Positions 24,458 through 32,191 of a stretch of DNA of 64,000 nt are shown here, in pieces (position 1 is the first letter of the stretch; each line of letters begins with the position of its first letter). The notes beneath the pieces were generated by a model. That model saw only the letters and a program-made list of their open reading frames with translations. It was not told where the DNA came from and ran no database searches. A program made the position numbers and the translations under genes. Origin of the DNA: Lachnospiraceae bacterium NK4A144 (GTDB taxonomy: Bacteria; Bacillota; Clostridia; Lachnospirales; Lachnospiraceae); the NCBI GenBank assembly GCA_000424365.1, contig AUJT01000016.1:1-64000 (forward strand), read 5' to 3'.

Positions 24458-25104
24458 ATTATAAGGTTATAGATAAAGAGACTTACTATAGAAAGGGCGT
24501 CTTCCGGCACTTTACAGAGGACTGCACATGTTCGACTTCTATGATAGCGAGGATTGATGTTACTGATCTTGTTCGTTATTCCAAAATGACCGAGACAAAG
24601 TTCTACATCAACTTTCTTTATATCCTGTCAAAGGTTCTAAATTCTCGCGAGGATTACAGGATGGGGTATCTTAGGGAAAAAGACGAACTGATCTGTTATG
24701 ATGTGATCAATCCCATACAGTATATCTTTCATAAAGATACAGAAACCTTCACGCTTGTCTATACGGAATACGATGAAGATTATGAGAAATTCTACGCTGC
24801 GGCTCTGCGGGATGCTGAAGAGGCAAAAAAGACCAGAGAATACGGTTTTGATATTATGAATCATCCCAACTGGTTTGATGCGTCATGTATACCTTGGTTG
24901 TCCTATGATTCCATGCATCTTGAATTGCCCGACGTTCATATGTTTTTTGCGCCAGTCGTCAACTGGGGAAAATACAAGGAAGAAAACAGCAGACTTGTCA
25001 TGCCTGTTACTGTCCGTCTGAATCATGCGATTGCTGATGGCTACCTGGTAGCGAACGTATTCCGTCTCCTGGAGCAGGAAATTCAGTTGTTTGCCGGGCT
25101 TTAA
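24454..25104 (+). CDS. Chloramphenicol acetyltransferase-like protein
   Basis: 216 residues, the normal length of a CAT monomer. It follows the CAT fold: MNYKVIDKETYYRKGVFRHF at the start, FYINFLYILSKVLNSREDYRMGY in the middle, and NHAIADGYLVANVFRLLEQE at the end. The CAT active motif HHxxxDG is NHAIADG here: the second, catalytic histidine is kept, the first is Asn. The start overlaps the stop of the truncated rloB, so it is translationally coupled to the ATPase operon. True chloramphenicol resistance cannot be asserted; several CAT-like proteins acetylate other substrates. Confidence 0.82.
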   Translation: MNYKVIDKETYYRKGVFRHFTEDCTCSTSMIARIDVTDLVRYSKMTETKFYINFLYILSKVLNSREDYRMGYLREKDELICYDVINPIQYIFHKDTETFTLVYTEYDEDYEKFYAAALRDAEEAKKTREYGFDIMNHPNWFDASCIPWLSYDSMHLELPDVHMFFAPVVNWGKYKEENSRLVMPVTVRLNHAIADGYLVANVFRLLEQEIQLFAGL

Positions 25105-25131
25105 TCAACAACTTCCTGTTTGTTGAGTTCT

Positions 25132-25218
25132 TGACTGACATTGTCTCGTTTTGTCTCGTCTCGACCGACATTAGCACTTTTCTTATAGATTTAACGGTAC
25201 TATTATTATCATAGACAA
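25132..25218 (+). repeat. Direct repeat A, left copy
   Basis: About 87 bp shared with 31832-31928, which has about 10 extra bp in the CTCGTTTTG part. Landmarks: GACATTGTCTCGTTTTG, TCTCGACCGACATTAG, ACTTTTCTTATAGATTTAAC and CTATTATTATCATAGACAA. It begins 27 bp after the CAT gene. The two copies bracket the toxin-antitoxin and redox genes. Confidence 0.8.
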
Positions 25219-25221
25219 CTA

Positions 25222-25270
25222 AATACTGAAAGCCGATGACATGTATGAAGTCATCGAGATGCCTGAATGA
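25222..25270 (+). repeat. Repeat B, left copy
   Basis: AATACTGAAAGC, GATGAC-N9-GTCATC hairpin and CCTGAA. It matches 26098-26146 over about 49 bp with a few differences. The two copies lie on either side of the toxin-antitoxin pair. Confidence 0.6.
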
Positions 25271-25274
25271 AGAT

Positions 25275-25333
25275 AAAAGAAAAATACACCTACTATGTGC
25301 CAATAAAGAGGATTACGTACATAGTAGGTGTAT
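25275..25333 (-). terminator. Terminator of the toxin-antitoxin operon
   Basis: ATACACCTACTATGT (25284-25298) and ACATAGTAGGTGTAT (25319-25333) form a perfect 15-bp stem. On the minus strand the stem is followed by a T-rich run, so it ends leftward transcription. Confidence 0.75.
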
Positions 25334-25356
25334 ATGATTTTGCAGTTAAATCTGAA

Positions 25357-25686
25357 TCAGGTCAGATTTTCCTCAAAGAATTTTTCGAGGTCCATTGCTC
25401 CAAAAGGGATACGGACAATCTCTACGCGTTCACGGTCTTCGTCAACCAGATAGAGAACAGCATAATTGTCAACGTTCATGCGTCTCATACCGAGACTTGA
25501 TCAAGGCTCATAAGGAACAAGAGGATTCTTTTTCGGAAATTTGTTGAGCTTTTTTATAGCGTCACGGATACGATTGATTTGTCCTTCAGCATTGTCTCTC
25601 GAACCTAAATTATATGCGATGTACATAAAAATGTTACGAAGATCGTCTTTTGCCTCATCAGAGTAGCAGACAAAAAAATCACTCAT
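25357..25686 (-). pseudogene. ParE/RelE-type toxin with an internal stop codon
   Basis: Reading leftwards from ATG 25686, the frame encodes MSDFFVCYSDEAKDDLRNIF to KKNPLVPYEP, then TGA at 25503-25501. It continues in the same frame with SSLGMRRMNVDNYAVLYLVD and VRIPFGAMDLEKFF, to a stop at 25359-25357. The continuation is the conserved C-terminal half of ParE/RelE toxins, which often have Trp after the VPYEP-type motif, so a TGG to TGA change is likely. The truncated 61-residue product lacks the last strands and is presumably harmless. The ATG overlaps the antitoxin stop (ATGA). Confidence 0.75.
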
Positions 25687-25988
25687 ATGCCAAATTCCTC
25701 AGAGAGCATGCGATCAACGTCTTCAACAGAATGTGTGCGTCCATTTTTGATGGAATCAACACCTTTTTGCAGCTCTGCATCAAACTCAGCTTTTGTGATG
25801 CCTTGAGCAGAGAACTGATTTATGTCAGGGAGCTTTGGTTGAAAAGGCATTCCTTTGACGAGAACTATCTGGCTATAAAGCATTTTAATCGCCTCTGAAG
25901 GAGAAATTCCAAGCTGTGAGAGGATTGCTTCGGCGTTTTCTTTGAGTCCGGTATCTATACGGGCATAAACTGGTGCTGTATTTGCCAT
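25683..25988 (-). CDS. RelB/DinJ-family antitoxin
   Basis: 101 residues. ATG 25988 is chosen because GGAGCGTG precedes it; the frame is open 16 codons further but has no ribosome site. The N-terminus PVYARIDTGLKENAEAILSQLGISPSEAIKMLYSQI is the ribbon-helix-helix of RelB/DinJ antitoxins. The rest wraps the toxin in known complexes. It comes before the toxin with a 4-nt overlap, the usual order. The toxin reading frame is interrupted, so the antitoxin may now be a solitary regulator. The element seems imported: it is bracketed by repeat B copies. Confidence 0.88.
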   Translation of the reverse strand: MANTAPVYARIDTGLKENAEAILSQLGISPSEAIKMLYSQIVLVKGMPFQPKLPDINQFSAQGITKAEFDAELQKGVDSIKNGRTHSVEDVDRMLSEEFGI

Positions 25989-26026
25989 AATAATCACGCT
26001 CCTTTCATTCAAATATCTTTGATGAA

Positions 26027-26055
26027 AGTATAACATTCTGTGATTGCAAATGCAA
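26027..26055 (-). promoter_or_regulatory. Promoter of the toxin-antitoxin operon
   Basis: On the minus strand TTGCAT (26055-26050), 17-nt spacer, TATACT (26032-26027), about 40 bp before the antitoxin ATG. Confidence 0.55.
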
Positions 26056-26097
26056 GCATACGCAAGCGGAACGAACTGATAACCAGAAATACAATTT

Positions 26098-26146
26098 AAT
26101 ACTGAAAGCTGATGACAAATTATGAAGTCATCGAACTACCTGAAAG
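26098..26146 (+). repeat. Repeat B, right copy
   Basis: AATACTGAAAGC, GATGAC-N10-GTCATC, CCTGAAAG. Partner of 25222-25270, in the same orientation, 876 bp apart. Confidence 0.6.
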
Positions 26147-26150
26147 TTAA

Positions 26151-26194
26151 AGCTCTCTGAAGTGTCAATAAAAGGCACTTCGGCAGGGCTTTTT
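26151..26194 (+). terminator. Orphan rho-independent terminator
   Basis: AGCTCTCTGAAGTG pairs imperfectly with CACTTCGGCAGGGCT (26076-type core GAAGTG/CACTTC at 26159-26164 and 26176-26181), then TTTTT at 26190-26194. No rightward gene directly precedes it, so it may be left from a lost gene. Confidence 0.55.
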
Positions 26195-26277
26195 CTTATA
26201 CGGCCGTATATTCAAAGTCAGTCGACGGGCTTTGGATTTGTAACTAAAAACTGTTTTTATGAGAAAGGAGATCCAAG

Positions 26278-26482
26278 ATTACAACCGCAATGAAGAGAAA
26301 CATAAGAAGCGTGAATTCCGTTGCCATGATCCAAGAGGATATCTCGAAGGCGCTGAAAAGCACCAAAGAGCGGATATATATAAGTGGCTAGGAGTATACA
26401 TTGACATCTATGGATACTATGCTAAAATTGTTTTTAGTAAAACATATTTTAGCAAAGATAGTTTTAGTAAAGAGAATTATTA
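26278..26482 (+). pseudogene. Possible decayed Phd/YefM-type antitoxin gene
   Basis: After AAAGGAG (26264-26270) a frame through ATG 26290 reads MKRNIRSVNSVAMIQEDISK, ALKSTKERIYISG, then TAG at about 26389, then EYTLTSMDTMLKLFLVKHIL in the same frame. The order (basic start, ISKxxKxTKExxYI, SMDTMLKL) resembles Phd/YefM antitoxins, with an internal stop. An overlapping 74-codon frame from 26259 is open but has no recognisable protein. Three 15-bp TTTTAGTAAA-like units (about 26430-26475) end the stretch. Low confidence. Confidence 0.3.
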
Positions 26483-26497
26483 GTGGGAGAAATAAGT

Positions 26498-27895
26498 ATG
26501 TTTATAGGAAGAGAACATGAAATGAGTGTGCTGGAGGAAACATATAATCAGCCGGGTTTCCAAATGACTGTTATTTATGGTCGCAGACGTATAGGTAAAT
26601 CTACCCTTATCACAGAATTTATTAAGGATAAGAGAGCGTCATATTATATAGCAGCAAAATCTAGCTTAGAAGATAATGTTAAAAAATGGAGTGCACAATT
26701 CATTTCTGATATCGTACCAGAGATGGAAGGTGTAGAGTTTTCGGATTTGGAAGGCTTCTTTAAGTTTGTAGGTAATATTTGTAAGGATGAAAAAACTGTA
26801 ATCGCTTTGGATGAAATACCATATATTGCCGAAGTGGACGAGTCTTTTCTATCAAGATTTCAAGGTGCGATTGATTCAATTCTTAGTAAGAAAAATATAT
26901 ATCTTATTATTAGTGGCTCTGCAATTAGTTTTATGAAAAAAAAGATCTTGAGTGAAAAGAGCCCACTGTTTGGCAGACGTGATAATCAAATTTTTTTAAA
27001 ACCATTTGATTATCTAGATTCTGCTAAATTCGTGCCTAAATACAATAATGAGGAAAAGGCTGTTGTATTTGGTGTAACTGGAGGAGTCGCAAAATACTTA
27101 ACACTTTTTGATGACTCTGTTTCGTTAGATGATAATCTAATTAATAATTTTTTTAAACCATCCGGTTACCTCTATGAAGAACCATACAATTTGCTTATGC
27201 AAGAGTTTCGAACGGTTAACACATACAATACAGTGATTGAGGCGTGCTCAGGTGGAGCAAATAAAGTAAATGAAATTGCTGACAAAGTACATGAGTCGAC
27301 CGCTGCGGTTTCATATACTATAAAGAATCTTACTACAGTTGGAGTTTTGGCAAAAGTTTCCGCCATAACAGATGAAAAGAACAAAAAGAAGGTTAACTAT
27401 GAAATCGTTGATGGCATGTATCGGTTTTGGTATAAATTCATACCTAAGGGGCGTGCGGCCATCGAGATGAACCGCGGAGAAGTTTACTATAATACGTACG
27501 TGAAGAACAATTTGCATGATTTCATGGGTGAGATTTTTGAAGATATGTGTAGATATTACGTTCTTTCACACGGGCTAAATGGAAAGCTGAAATGCATGAC
27601 TACAAATGTAGGAAAATGGTGGGGGATGGGACATGATCGTATTCCAACAGATATTGATGTTGTTGGAATTGATGAAATTGGAAAGAAGGCAATTCTTGGA
27701 GAGTGCAAGTTCAAAAATGAACAGATAGATAAGCCGGTTTATGAAGACCTGATGAACAGAAAGGGGCTCATTGATAGAAAATTCGAGGAAGTTCAGTATA
27801 TGTTTTTTTCTTTGTCAGGCTTTTCTAAGTGGGTTATTGAGAACGCTGATGCTGAGAAGGTATCATTGCTAACATTAGATGATTTGTATAGCTGA
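26498..27895 (+). CDS. AAA ATPase with DUF234 nuclease-like C-terminus
   Basis: 465 residues. ATG 26498 has GGGAGA 7 nt upstream. N-terminal P-loop: FIGREHEMSVLEETY and VIYGRRRIGKSTLITEF (Walker A), Walker B TVIALDEIPYIAE, sensor IYLIISGSAISFMKK. A winged helix follows (NEIADKVHESTAAVSYTIKN). The last 100 residues hold a PD-(D/E)XK-like motif: TDIDVVGIDEIGKKAILGECKF (Asp, Glu-x-Lys). This is the archaeal-ATPase/DUF234 family; its role is not established, and it is scattered on mobile DNA. The gene is AT-rich compared with the core genes here, consistent with transfer. Confidence 0.85.
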   Translation: MFIGREHEMSVLEETYNQPGFQMTVIYGRRRIGKSTLITEFIKDKRASYYIAAKSSLEDNVKKWSAQFISDIVPEMEGVEFSDLEGFFKFVGNICKDEKTVIALDEIPYIAEVDESFLSRFQGAIDSILSKKNIYLIISGSAISFMKKKILSEKSPLFGRRDNQIFLKPFDYLDSAKFVPKYNNEEKAVVFGVTGGVAKYLTLFDDSVSLDDNLINNFFKPSGYLYEEPYNLLMQEFRTVNTYNTVIEACSGGANKVNEIADKVHESTAAVSYTIKNLTTVGVLAKVSAITDEKNKKKVNYEIVDGMYRFWYKFIPKGRAAIEMNRGEVYYNTYVKNNLHDFMGEIFEDMCRYYVLSHGLNGKLKCMTTNVGKWWGMGHDRIPTDIDVVGIDEIGKKAILGECKFKNEQIDKPVYEDLMNRKGLIDRKFEEVQYMFFSLSGFSKWVIENADAEKVSLLTLDDLYS

Positions 27896-27970
27896 ATGCG
27901 AAAAAAACATTAGGTGATATATATTGATAGATAAATTTAAGTTTATCGTTTTTATAAAGGGTGATGGCTA

Positions 27971-28366
27971 ATGGAAAAAATAATAGCGGCTTGTGGAAAT
28001 GATTGTGCTGCCTGTCCAAGGTATGTTGCACATCCAGGTTATAAGACGAGCGGAGAACTCCGTCACACTGCAGAGTTGTGGATGAAAATTGGGTATCGTG
28101 ATCATTTGGTGACGAATGAAGAGATTTCATGTACGGGGTGTAAGCCGGAAAATTGGTGCAGATACCGCGTAGTTAAATGCTGCGTGGACAGAGGGATTGA
28201 CACATGTGCTGATTGCAGGGAATATCCTTGCGACAATATTAAAGAGTGTTTCGAGGTAACAAGGTCTTTTATGTCTAAATGCCGCGAAGTTTGCACAGAT
28301 GAAGAATATCAGCAATTAAACACAGCCTTCTTTGAGAAAGAAAAGAATCTTTCATATATGAAATAG
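27971..28366 (+). CDS. DUF3795 cysteine-rich protein
   Basis: 131 residues with 13 cysteines. The order CGNDCAACPRYV, ISCTGCKPENWC, VVKCCVDRGIDTCADCREYPCD and EVCTDEE is the DUF3795 pattern, probably a metal-binding module (zinc or iron-sulfur). The family has no proven function. It starts with ATG after AAAGGGTGATGG. It stands alone between the ATPase gene and the convergent LysR gene. Confidence 0.85.
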   Translation: MEKIIAACGNDCAACPRYVAHPGYKTSGELRHTAELWMKIGYRDHLVTNEEISCTGCKPENWCRYRVVKCCVDRGIDTCADCREYPCDNIKECFEVTRSFMSKCREVCTDEEYQQLNTAFFEKEKNLSYMK

Positions 28367-28430
28367 AATTCTTAAATAATACACCGTCACCGTTTTTTAC
28401 TTTCTAAATGACATTGGAACTGGGAGCGGT

Positions 28431-29318
28431 TCATAGAGGAAACGCAACAGCTTCGTTGTATAGCTTCTGTAATACTCTAATAAAAGTATCAAGACTCTGA
28501 CGTTGGTCTGCTTTATGAGTGCAGAGGACACATGAAAAAGTATCTTCGCAATTATAGGAAATCCATGCAAACTGTCCGCTGTGGTCATTAAGAAAACCGG
28601 GAGCAAGGCAGATCCCTTTACCGGAAGCAACGTTAGTAAGTGTGGTGTCATGATCTGGGCTATTAAAATACTCAATCTTTCCTGATGAAATAAGCTTTTG
28701 CTGAACTGAGCGGAGAAGTGTCGGTGAACCGCCACCTACCATAAGAGTGCGACCGTAAATGTCTTCATCAGTAATAAGATTTTTAGATGCAAGAGGATCA
28801 TTCTTATCACAAATTAAATAAATATGACTCTGAAACAGCTTGTGGACAGTGGTGCCTGCAAGCTGTTTTGTCTGTTCTTCCAAGGCAAATACAATGTCGG
28901 ATTCATTTTTCAAAAAGCTATCTATGCCGTTTTCATATTGGAATAGAGGTGTTATTTGCACTCCAGGTTCATTCTTTTCGAAGTCCTTTATGGCTTCAGG
29001 GAGAAAGTAAAGAGCCTGTCTAACCATAAGACTGATAGTGATATTGTCCTGATATTTCGCACTGAAGTTTTGAGCCTGTTCAATGGCTCTTTTGAGCTCT
29101 TCACGCATATTTGAAAGGTAGGTTACAAACTGTTCTCCGGCAGGAGTAAGAGTAGCCCCTTTTCCATTTCTAACAAAAATCTCAAAACCAACTTCCTCCT
29201 CAAGAAGTTTTATCTGATATGAAAATGTAGGCTGGCTTACAAACATATTCTCAGCACCTCTGGAAAAGCTCTCTGTACGAGCCAGTTCTATACAATAATC
29301 TATTTGTTTTGTTGTCAT
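28431..29318 (-). CDS. LysR-family transcriptional regulator
   Basis: 295 residues. N-terminal winged helix: YCIELARTESFSRGAENMFVSQPTFSYQIKLLEEEVGFEIFVRNGKGATLTPAG is canonical LysR. Residues 90-295 make the periplasmic-binding-like effector domain. It is transcribed away from the flavodoxin operon with 149 bp between the starts, the classic arrangement in which the regulator controls the divergent operon. The neighbours are redox proteins and the inducer may be a stress signal, which is inference only. Confidence 0.93.
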   Translation of the reverse strand: MTTKQIDYCIELARTESFSRGAENMFVSQPTFSYQIKLLEEEVGFEIFVRNGKGATLTPAGEQFVTYLSNMREELKRAIEQAQNFSAKYQDNITISLMVRQALYFLPEAIKDFEKNEPGVQITPLFQYENGIDSFLKNESDIVFALEEQTKQLAGTTVHKLFQSHIYLICDKNDPLASKNLITDEDIYGRTLMVGGGSPTLLRSVQQKLISSGKIEYFNSPDHDTTLTNVASGKGICLAPGFLNDHSGQFAWISYNCEDTFSCVLCTHKADQRQSLDTFIRVLQKLYNEAVAFPL

Positions 29319-29467
29319 AGAACACCTCTGATATTTAAAAATTAAATCAACTGTCGAATGTTTCTATTGGATATCATAAAGCCTACGTGAGATAATGTAA
29401 ACAACAAAGGACAAAACCAATTGGTATAAACAGCTATCTATAGAAAATTTAGATGGAGGAAATACAA

Positions 29468-29989
29468 ATGGCAAAAACATTAATCGCTTTCTTCTCAAGA
29501 GCAGATGAAAACTATTTTGGTGGAGCAATGAGATATGTAAAGGTCGGTAACACAGAAATTGTTGTTAATCAGATGAAAGAACTGATAAATGCAGATACAT
29601 TCAAGATTGAGATGTTAAATCCTTATTCTCCGGTGTACATGACCTGCATTGATGAAGCGAAGAAAGATTTAAGAGAAAATGCTCGCCCAGAGCTTACAAA
29701 TTACTTGGACAATGTTGATGAGTACGACACCATTGTGCTTGCTTATCCAAATTATTGGGGAACATTTCCAATGGCAGTTGCAACATTTCTTGAAAGATAT
29801 GATTTTACAGGAAAGACCGTACTTCCGCTTTGTACCAATGAAGGAAGTGGAATGGGTTCTAGTGAACGTGATGTAAAAAAGTATGCTAAGGGCGCAGATG
29901 TGAAAAATGGACTTGCAATTACCGGAAGTCAGGCTGCAAATGCGAAAGCATCCGTGGAACAGTGGTTTGCGGCAAATGGATTAATGTAA
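29468..29989 (+). CDS. Flavodoxin-family protein
   Basis: 173 residues. ATG 29468 follows GATGGAGGAAAT. The fold begins AKTLIAFFSRADENYFGGAMRYVKVGNTEIV, where the FSRxxENY loop takes the place of the phosphate-binding loop. YDTIVLAYPNYWGTFPMAVATFLERYDFTGKTVLPLCTNEGSGMGSS continues with flavin-contacting loops and a gap at the 90s region. It matches the flavodoxin-like group found with aldo/keto reductases in Clostridia. First gene of a four-gene operon, presumably switched on by the divergent LysR regulator. Confidence 0.88.
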   Translation: MAKTLIAFFSRADENYFGGAMRYVKVGNTEIVVNQMKELINADTFKIEMLNPYSPVYMTCIDEAKKDLRENARPELTNYLDNVDEYDTIVLAYPNYWGTFPMAVATFLERYDFTGKTVLPLCTNEGSGMGSSERDVKKYAKGADVKNGLAITGSQAANAKASVEQWFAANGLM

Positions 29990-30014
29990 ATAGATAGAGA
30001 CGGAGGAAAGATTA

Positions 30015-30599
30015 GTGGATTACCCAAAAGGATATGTTTTTGAATTAATGGCCCAGGGTGGACCTACTGATAATAGAGAGCCTTATTTTAAGGATGCAGT
30101 TGATGAAATGATGAGAGCCAGAACTCTTTGCGCAAAGGCGAATGCCTGCATGCCGGATGATCCGTCATATGTAGGTTACTTAGAAGAACTCTTTGGTAGA
30201 AAGCTTGATGATGTAAGAATCCTTACACCATTTACCTGTGACTTCGGAAATACGGTAAAGTTTGGCAAAGGGGTATTTATCAACCATTCAGCGATTTTGT
30301 CATCATCCGGTGGAATAGAATTTGAGGATGGTGTAATGGCTGCACCTGGACTTAAAATTGCAACGATTAATCATGATGTGAACGAGCGTCACACGAAATA
30401 TACCTATGGAAAAGTCACTGTAAAGAAAAATGCATGGCTTGGCCTTAATGTAACTATCTGTCCTGGCGTAACCATCGGAGAATATGCAGTCGTTGGAGCG
30501 GGAGCTGTTGTTACAAAAGATGTACCTGCATATGCGGTTGTAGGTGGTGTACCTGCTAAGGTAATCAAGATGCTGGATCCAGCGGAACAGAAGGAATAA
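30015..30599 (+). CDS. Sugar O-acetyltransferase (left-handed beta-helix)
   Basis: 194 residues, GTG start after CGGAGGAAAG. N-terminal helices precede the hexapeptide-repeat beta-helix: GNTVKFGKGVFINHSAILSS, GIEFEDGVMAAPGLKI and NHDVNERH with the catalytic His of the maltose/galactoside acetyltransferase group. It ends with VTICPGVTIGEYAVVGAGAVVTKDVPAYAVVGGVPAKVI. Acetyl-CoA-dependent transfer to a sugar or related hydroxyl group is expected; the true substrate is unknown. Second gene of the redox operon, 25 bp after the flavodoxin gene. Confidence 0.9.
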   Translation: MDYPKGYVFELMAQGGPTDNREPYFKDAVDEMMRARTLCAKANACMPDDPSYVGYLEELFGRKLDDVRILTPFTCDFGNTVKFGKGVFINHSAILSSSGGIEFEDGVMAAPGLKIATINHDVNERHTKYTYGKVTVKKNAWLGLNVTICPGVTIGEYAVVGAGAVVTKDVPAYAVVGGVPAKVIKMLDPAEQKE

Positions 30600-30603
30600 T
30601 GTT

Positions 30604-30972
30604 ATGGGTGAAGAAGCAAAAATTTCAGAACTATATAAAGACTACTGGGATTATATGATAGAGAAAAACATAGAAGGTCTCAGAAGTCTTATGTCTTCAG
30701 ATTATTGTCTTTATCATATGACTGGTGTGAAGCAGTCTACTGATGAATTTATAGATGGATTAAGGAATGGTACTTTCAATTATTATTCAGCCGAGCATGA
30801 GGACATTGTAGTAAGTGTTGATGGCGATGAGGCAACCATGACAGGAAAAAGTAGAGTAGTTGCTGCGGTTTACGATGGAGGAAAGGGAAGCTGGAGATTG
30901 CAGGGAGATTTTACACTTAGAAGAAAAAATGGAAGCTGGAAGTTTACAAGTTCCAGAGCATCAATGTATTAA
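30604..30972 (+). CDS. NTF2-like (SnoaL/DUF4440) protein
   Basis: 122 residues. A small alpha-beta cone protein: helices SELYKDYWDYMIEKNIEGL and STDEFIDGLRNGTFNYY, then alternating strands EDIVVSVDGDEATMTGKSRVVAAVYDG, GSWRLQGDFTLRRKNGSWKFTS. The strand with WRLQ and the closing WKF are typical of the NTF2/SnoaL fold. Such proteins act as small-molecule isomerases, cyclases or just ligand binders. No catalytic residues can be named. It starts 4 bp after the acetyltransferase gene and ends 13 bp before the reductase gene, so it belongs to the operon. Confidence 0.78.
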   Translation: MGEEAKISELYKDYWDYMIEKNIEGLRSLMSSDYCLYHMTGVKQSTDEFIDGLRNGTFNYYSAEHEDIVVSVDGDEATMTGKSRVVAAVYDGGKGSWRLQGDFTLRRKNGSWKFTSSRASMY

Positions 30973-30985
30973 GGAGGATTTACAA

Positions 30986-31825
30986 ATGGAAAACATCGTA
31001 TTAAATAATAAATTAGAATGCCCAGTAGTGGGAATTGGCACATTTATGTTATCGCCTGCAGATGCAGAAAATAGTGTGCGAGAAGCACTTAAGATGGGAT
31101 ACAGATTGGTAGATACAGCGAATGCTTATGTGAATGAGAGGGCTGTAGGTCGAGGAATTAAGGAAAGCGGAGTAGATAGAAAAGATGTATTTTTATCTAC
31201 AAAGCTTTGGCCATCAGAGTATGAAAACGTAAATGCGGTAGACGAAACTTTGGAGCGCCTGGGCGTTGACTATGTAGATTTACTTTACATTCATCAGCCT
31301 GCTGGGAACTGGCTCGCAGGATACAGACAGCTTGAAAAAGCATACAAAGAGGGTAAGGTTAAGGCTATTGGCATCTCAAATTTCGAAGGAAAGTATATCG
31401 AAGAGCTTGAGACTAAATGGGAAATTGTACCTCAGTTTATTCAGGTAGAAGCACATCCATATTTTACGCAGACAGAGCTTCGTAAGACTTTGGACAAATA
31501 TGATATTAAGCTTATGAGCTGGTATCCACTTGGACATGGTGACAAGTCTCTTATTAACGAGCCTGTATTTGCTGAGCTGGGTAAGAAATATGGCAAGTCA
31601 TCAGCACAGATTATTCTTCGCTGGCATACACAGATGGGATTTGTTGTAATTCCTGGAAGCAAGAATGTGGAGCATATCAAGGATAATTTGGATATTCTGG
31701 ATTTTAAACTTACAGATGATGAGATGGCGCAGATAGCAAAGCTTGATAAGAATGAAAGATATTATCATAGAACAGATGAACAGCTTATTCAGTTTGCTGG
31801 TTGGAAACCGGATTTTGAAAAATAA
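30986..31825 (+). CDS. Aldo/keto reductase
   Basis: 279 residues. ATG 30986 follows AAGGAGGATT; upstream in-frame codons lie inside the previous gene. A TIM barrel with the catalytic tetrad Asp-Tyr-Lys-His visible: RLVDTANAYVNERAVG (Asp, Tyr), VFLSTKLWP (Lys), DLLYIHQP (His). NADPH phosphate contacts lie in VIPGSKNVEHIKDN. It reduces aldehydes or ketones with NADPH (2,5-diketo-gluconate-reductase-like group). Last gene of the LysR-controlled operon. The direct repeat follows within 7 bp of the stop. Confidence 0.93.
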   Translation: MENIVLNNKLECPVVGIGTFMLSPADAENSVREALKMGYRLVDTANAYVNERAVGRGIKESGVDRKDVFLSTKLWPSEYENVNAVDETLERLGVDYVDLLYIHQPAGNWLAGYRQLEKAYKEGKVKAIGISNFEGKYIEELETKWEIVPQFIQVEAHPYFTQTELRKTLDKYDIKLMSWYPLGHGDKSLINEPVFAELGKKYGKSSAQIILRWHTQMGFVVIPGSKNVEHIKDNLDILDFKLTDDEMAQIAKLDKNERYYHRTDEQLIQFAGWKPDFEK

Positions 31826-31831
31826 AGTATG

Positions 31832-31928
31832 TGACCGACATTGTCTCGTTTTGACTCGTTTTGTCGCGTCTCGACCGACATTAGTACTTTTCTTATAGAT
31901 TTAACGGTGCTATTATTATCATAGACAA
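31832..31928 (+). repeat. Direct repeat A, right copy
   Basis: Same sequence as 25132-25218 with an extra CTCGTTTTG-like unit. It begins 6 bp after the reductase gene; like the left copy it directly follows a gene and precedes a hairpin. Confidence 0.8.
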
Positions 31929-31967
31929 GTGAGAGGTAAACAAAAGCCACTCACTTGTTTTTCTTTT
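31925..31967 (+). terminator. Terminator after the redox operon
   Basis: ACAAGTGAG (31925-31933) pairs perfectly with CTCACTTGT (31950-31958); an A-A mismatch and GG/CC extend it. TTTTTCTTTT follows. Confidence 0.8.
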
Positions 31968-32138
31968 ACACTTCATGATGTTAGGGAGGCTCTTAGAAGA
32001 GCTGATGTGATTTGTGCAAATAATGAGAGGGATGAGAAAGTATCTCTTCAATATAAGGGATATACCTATTACAGAGATAATCCGGCCCTGTCTATTCATG
32101 ATGCGATAGGTGTGATATTTAATGATTGCGAAATTTGA
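31929..32138 (+). pseudogene. Possible gene fragment, 69 codons
   Basis: A frame from GTG 31929 runs through the terminator hairpin, then reads LHDVREALRRADVICANNE, RDEKVSLQYKGYTYYRDNP and ALSIHDAIGVIFNDCEI. The second part looks like real protein sequence, but no ribosome site precedes it and its front is the terminator. It is best explained as the 3' remnant of a lost gene. Family not recognised. Confidence 0.3.
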
Positions 32139-32191
32139 TGCGAGGACTATGAACAACAGAAAATAGTAATAGGAAGGTGATACTTCAAGTT

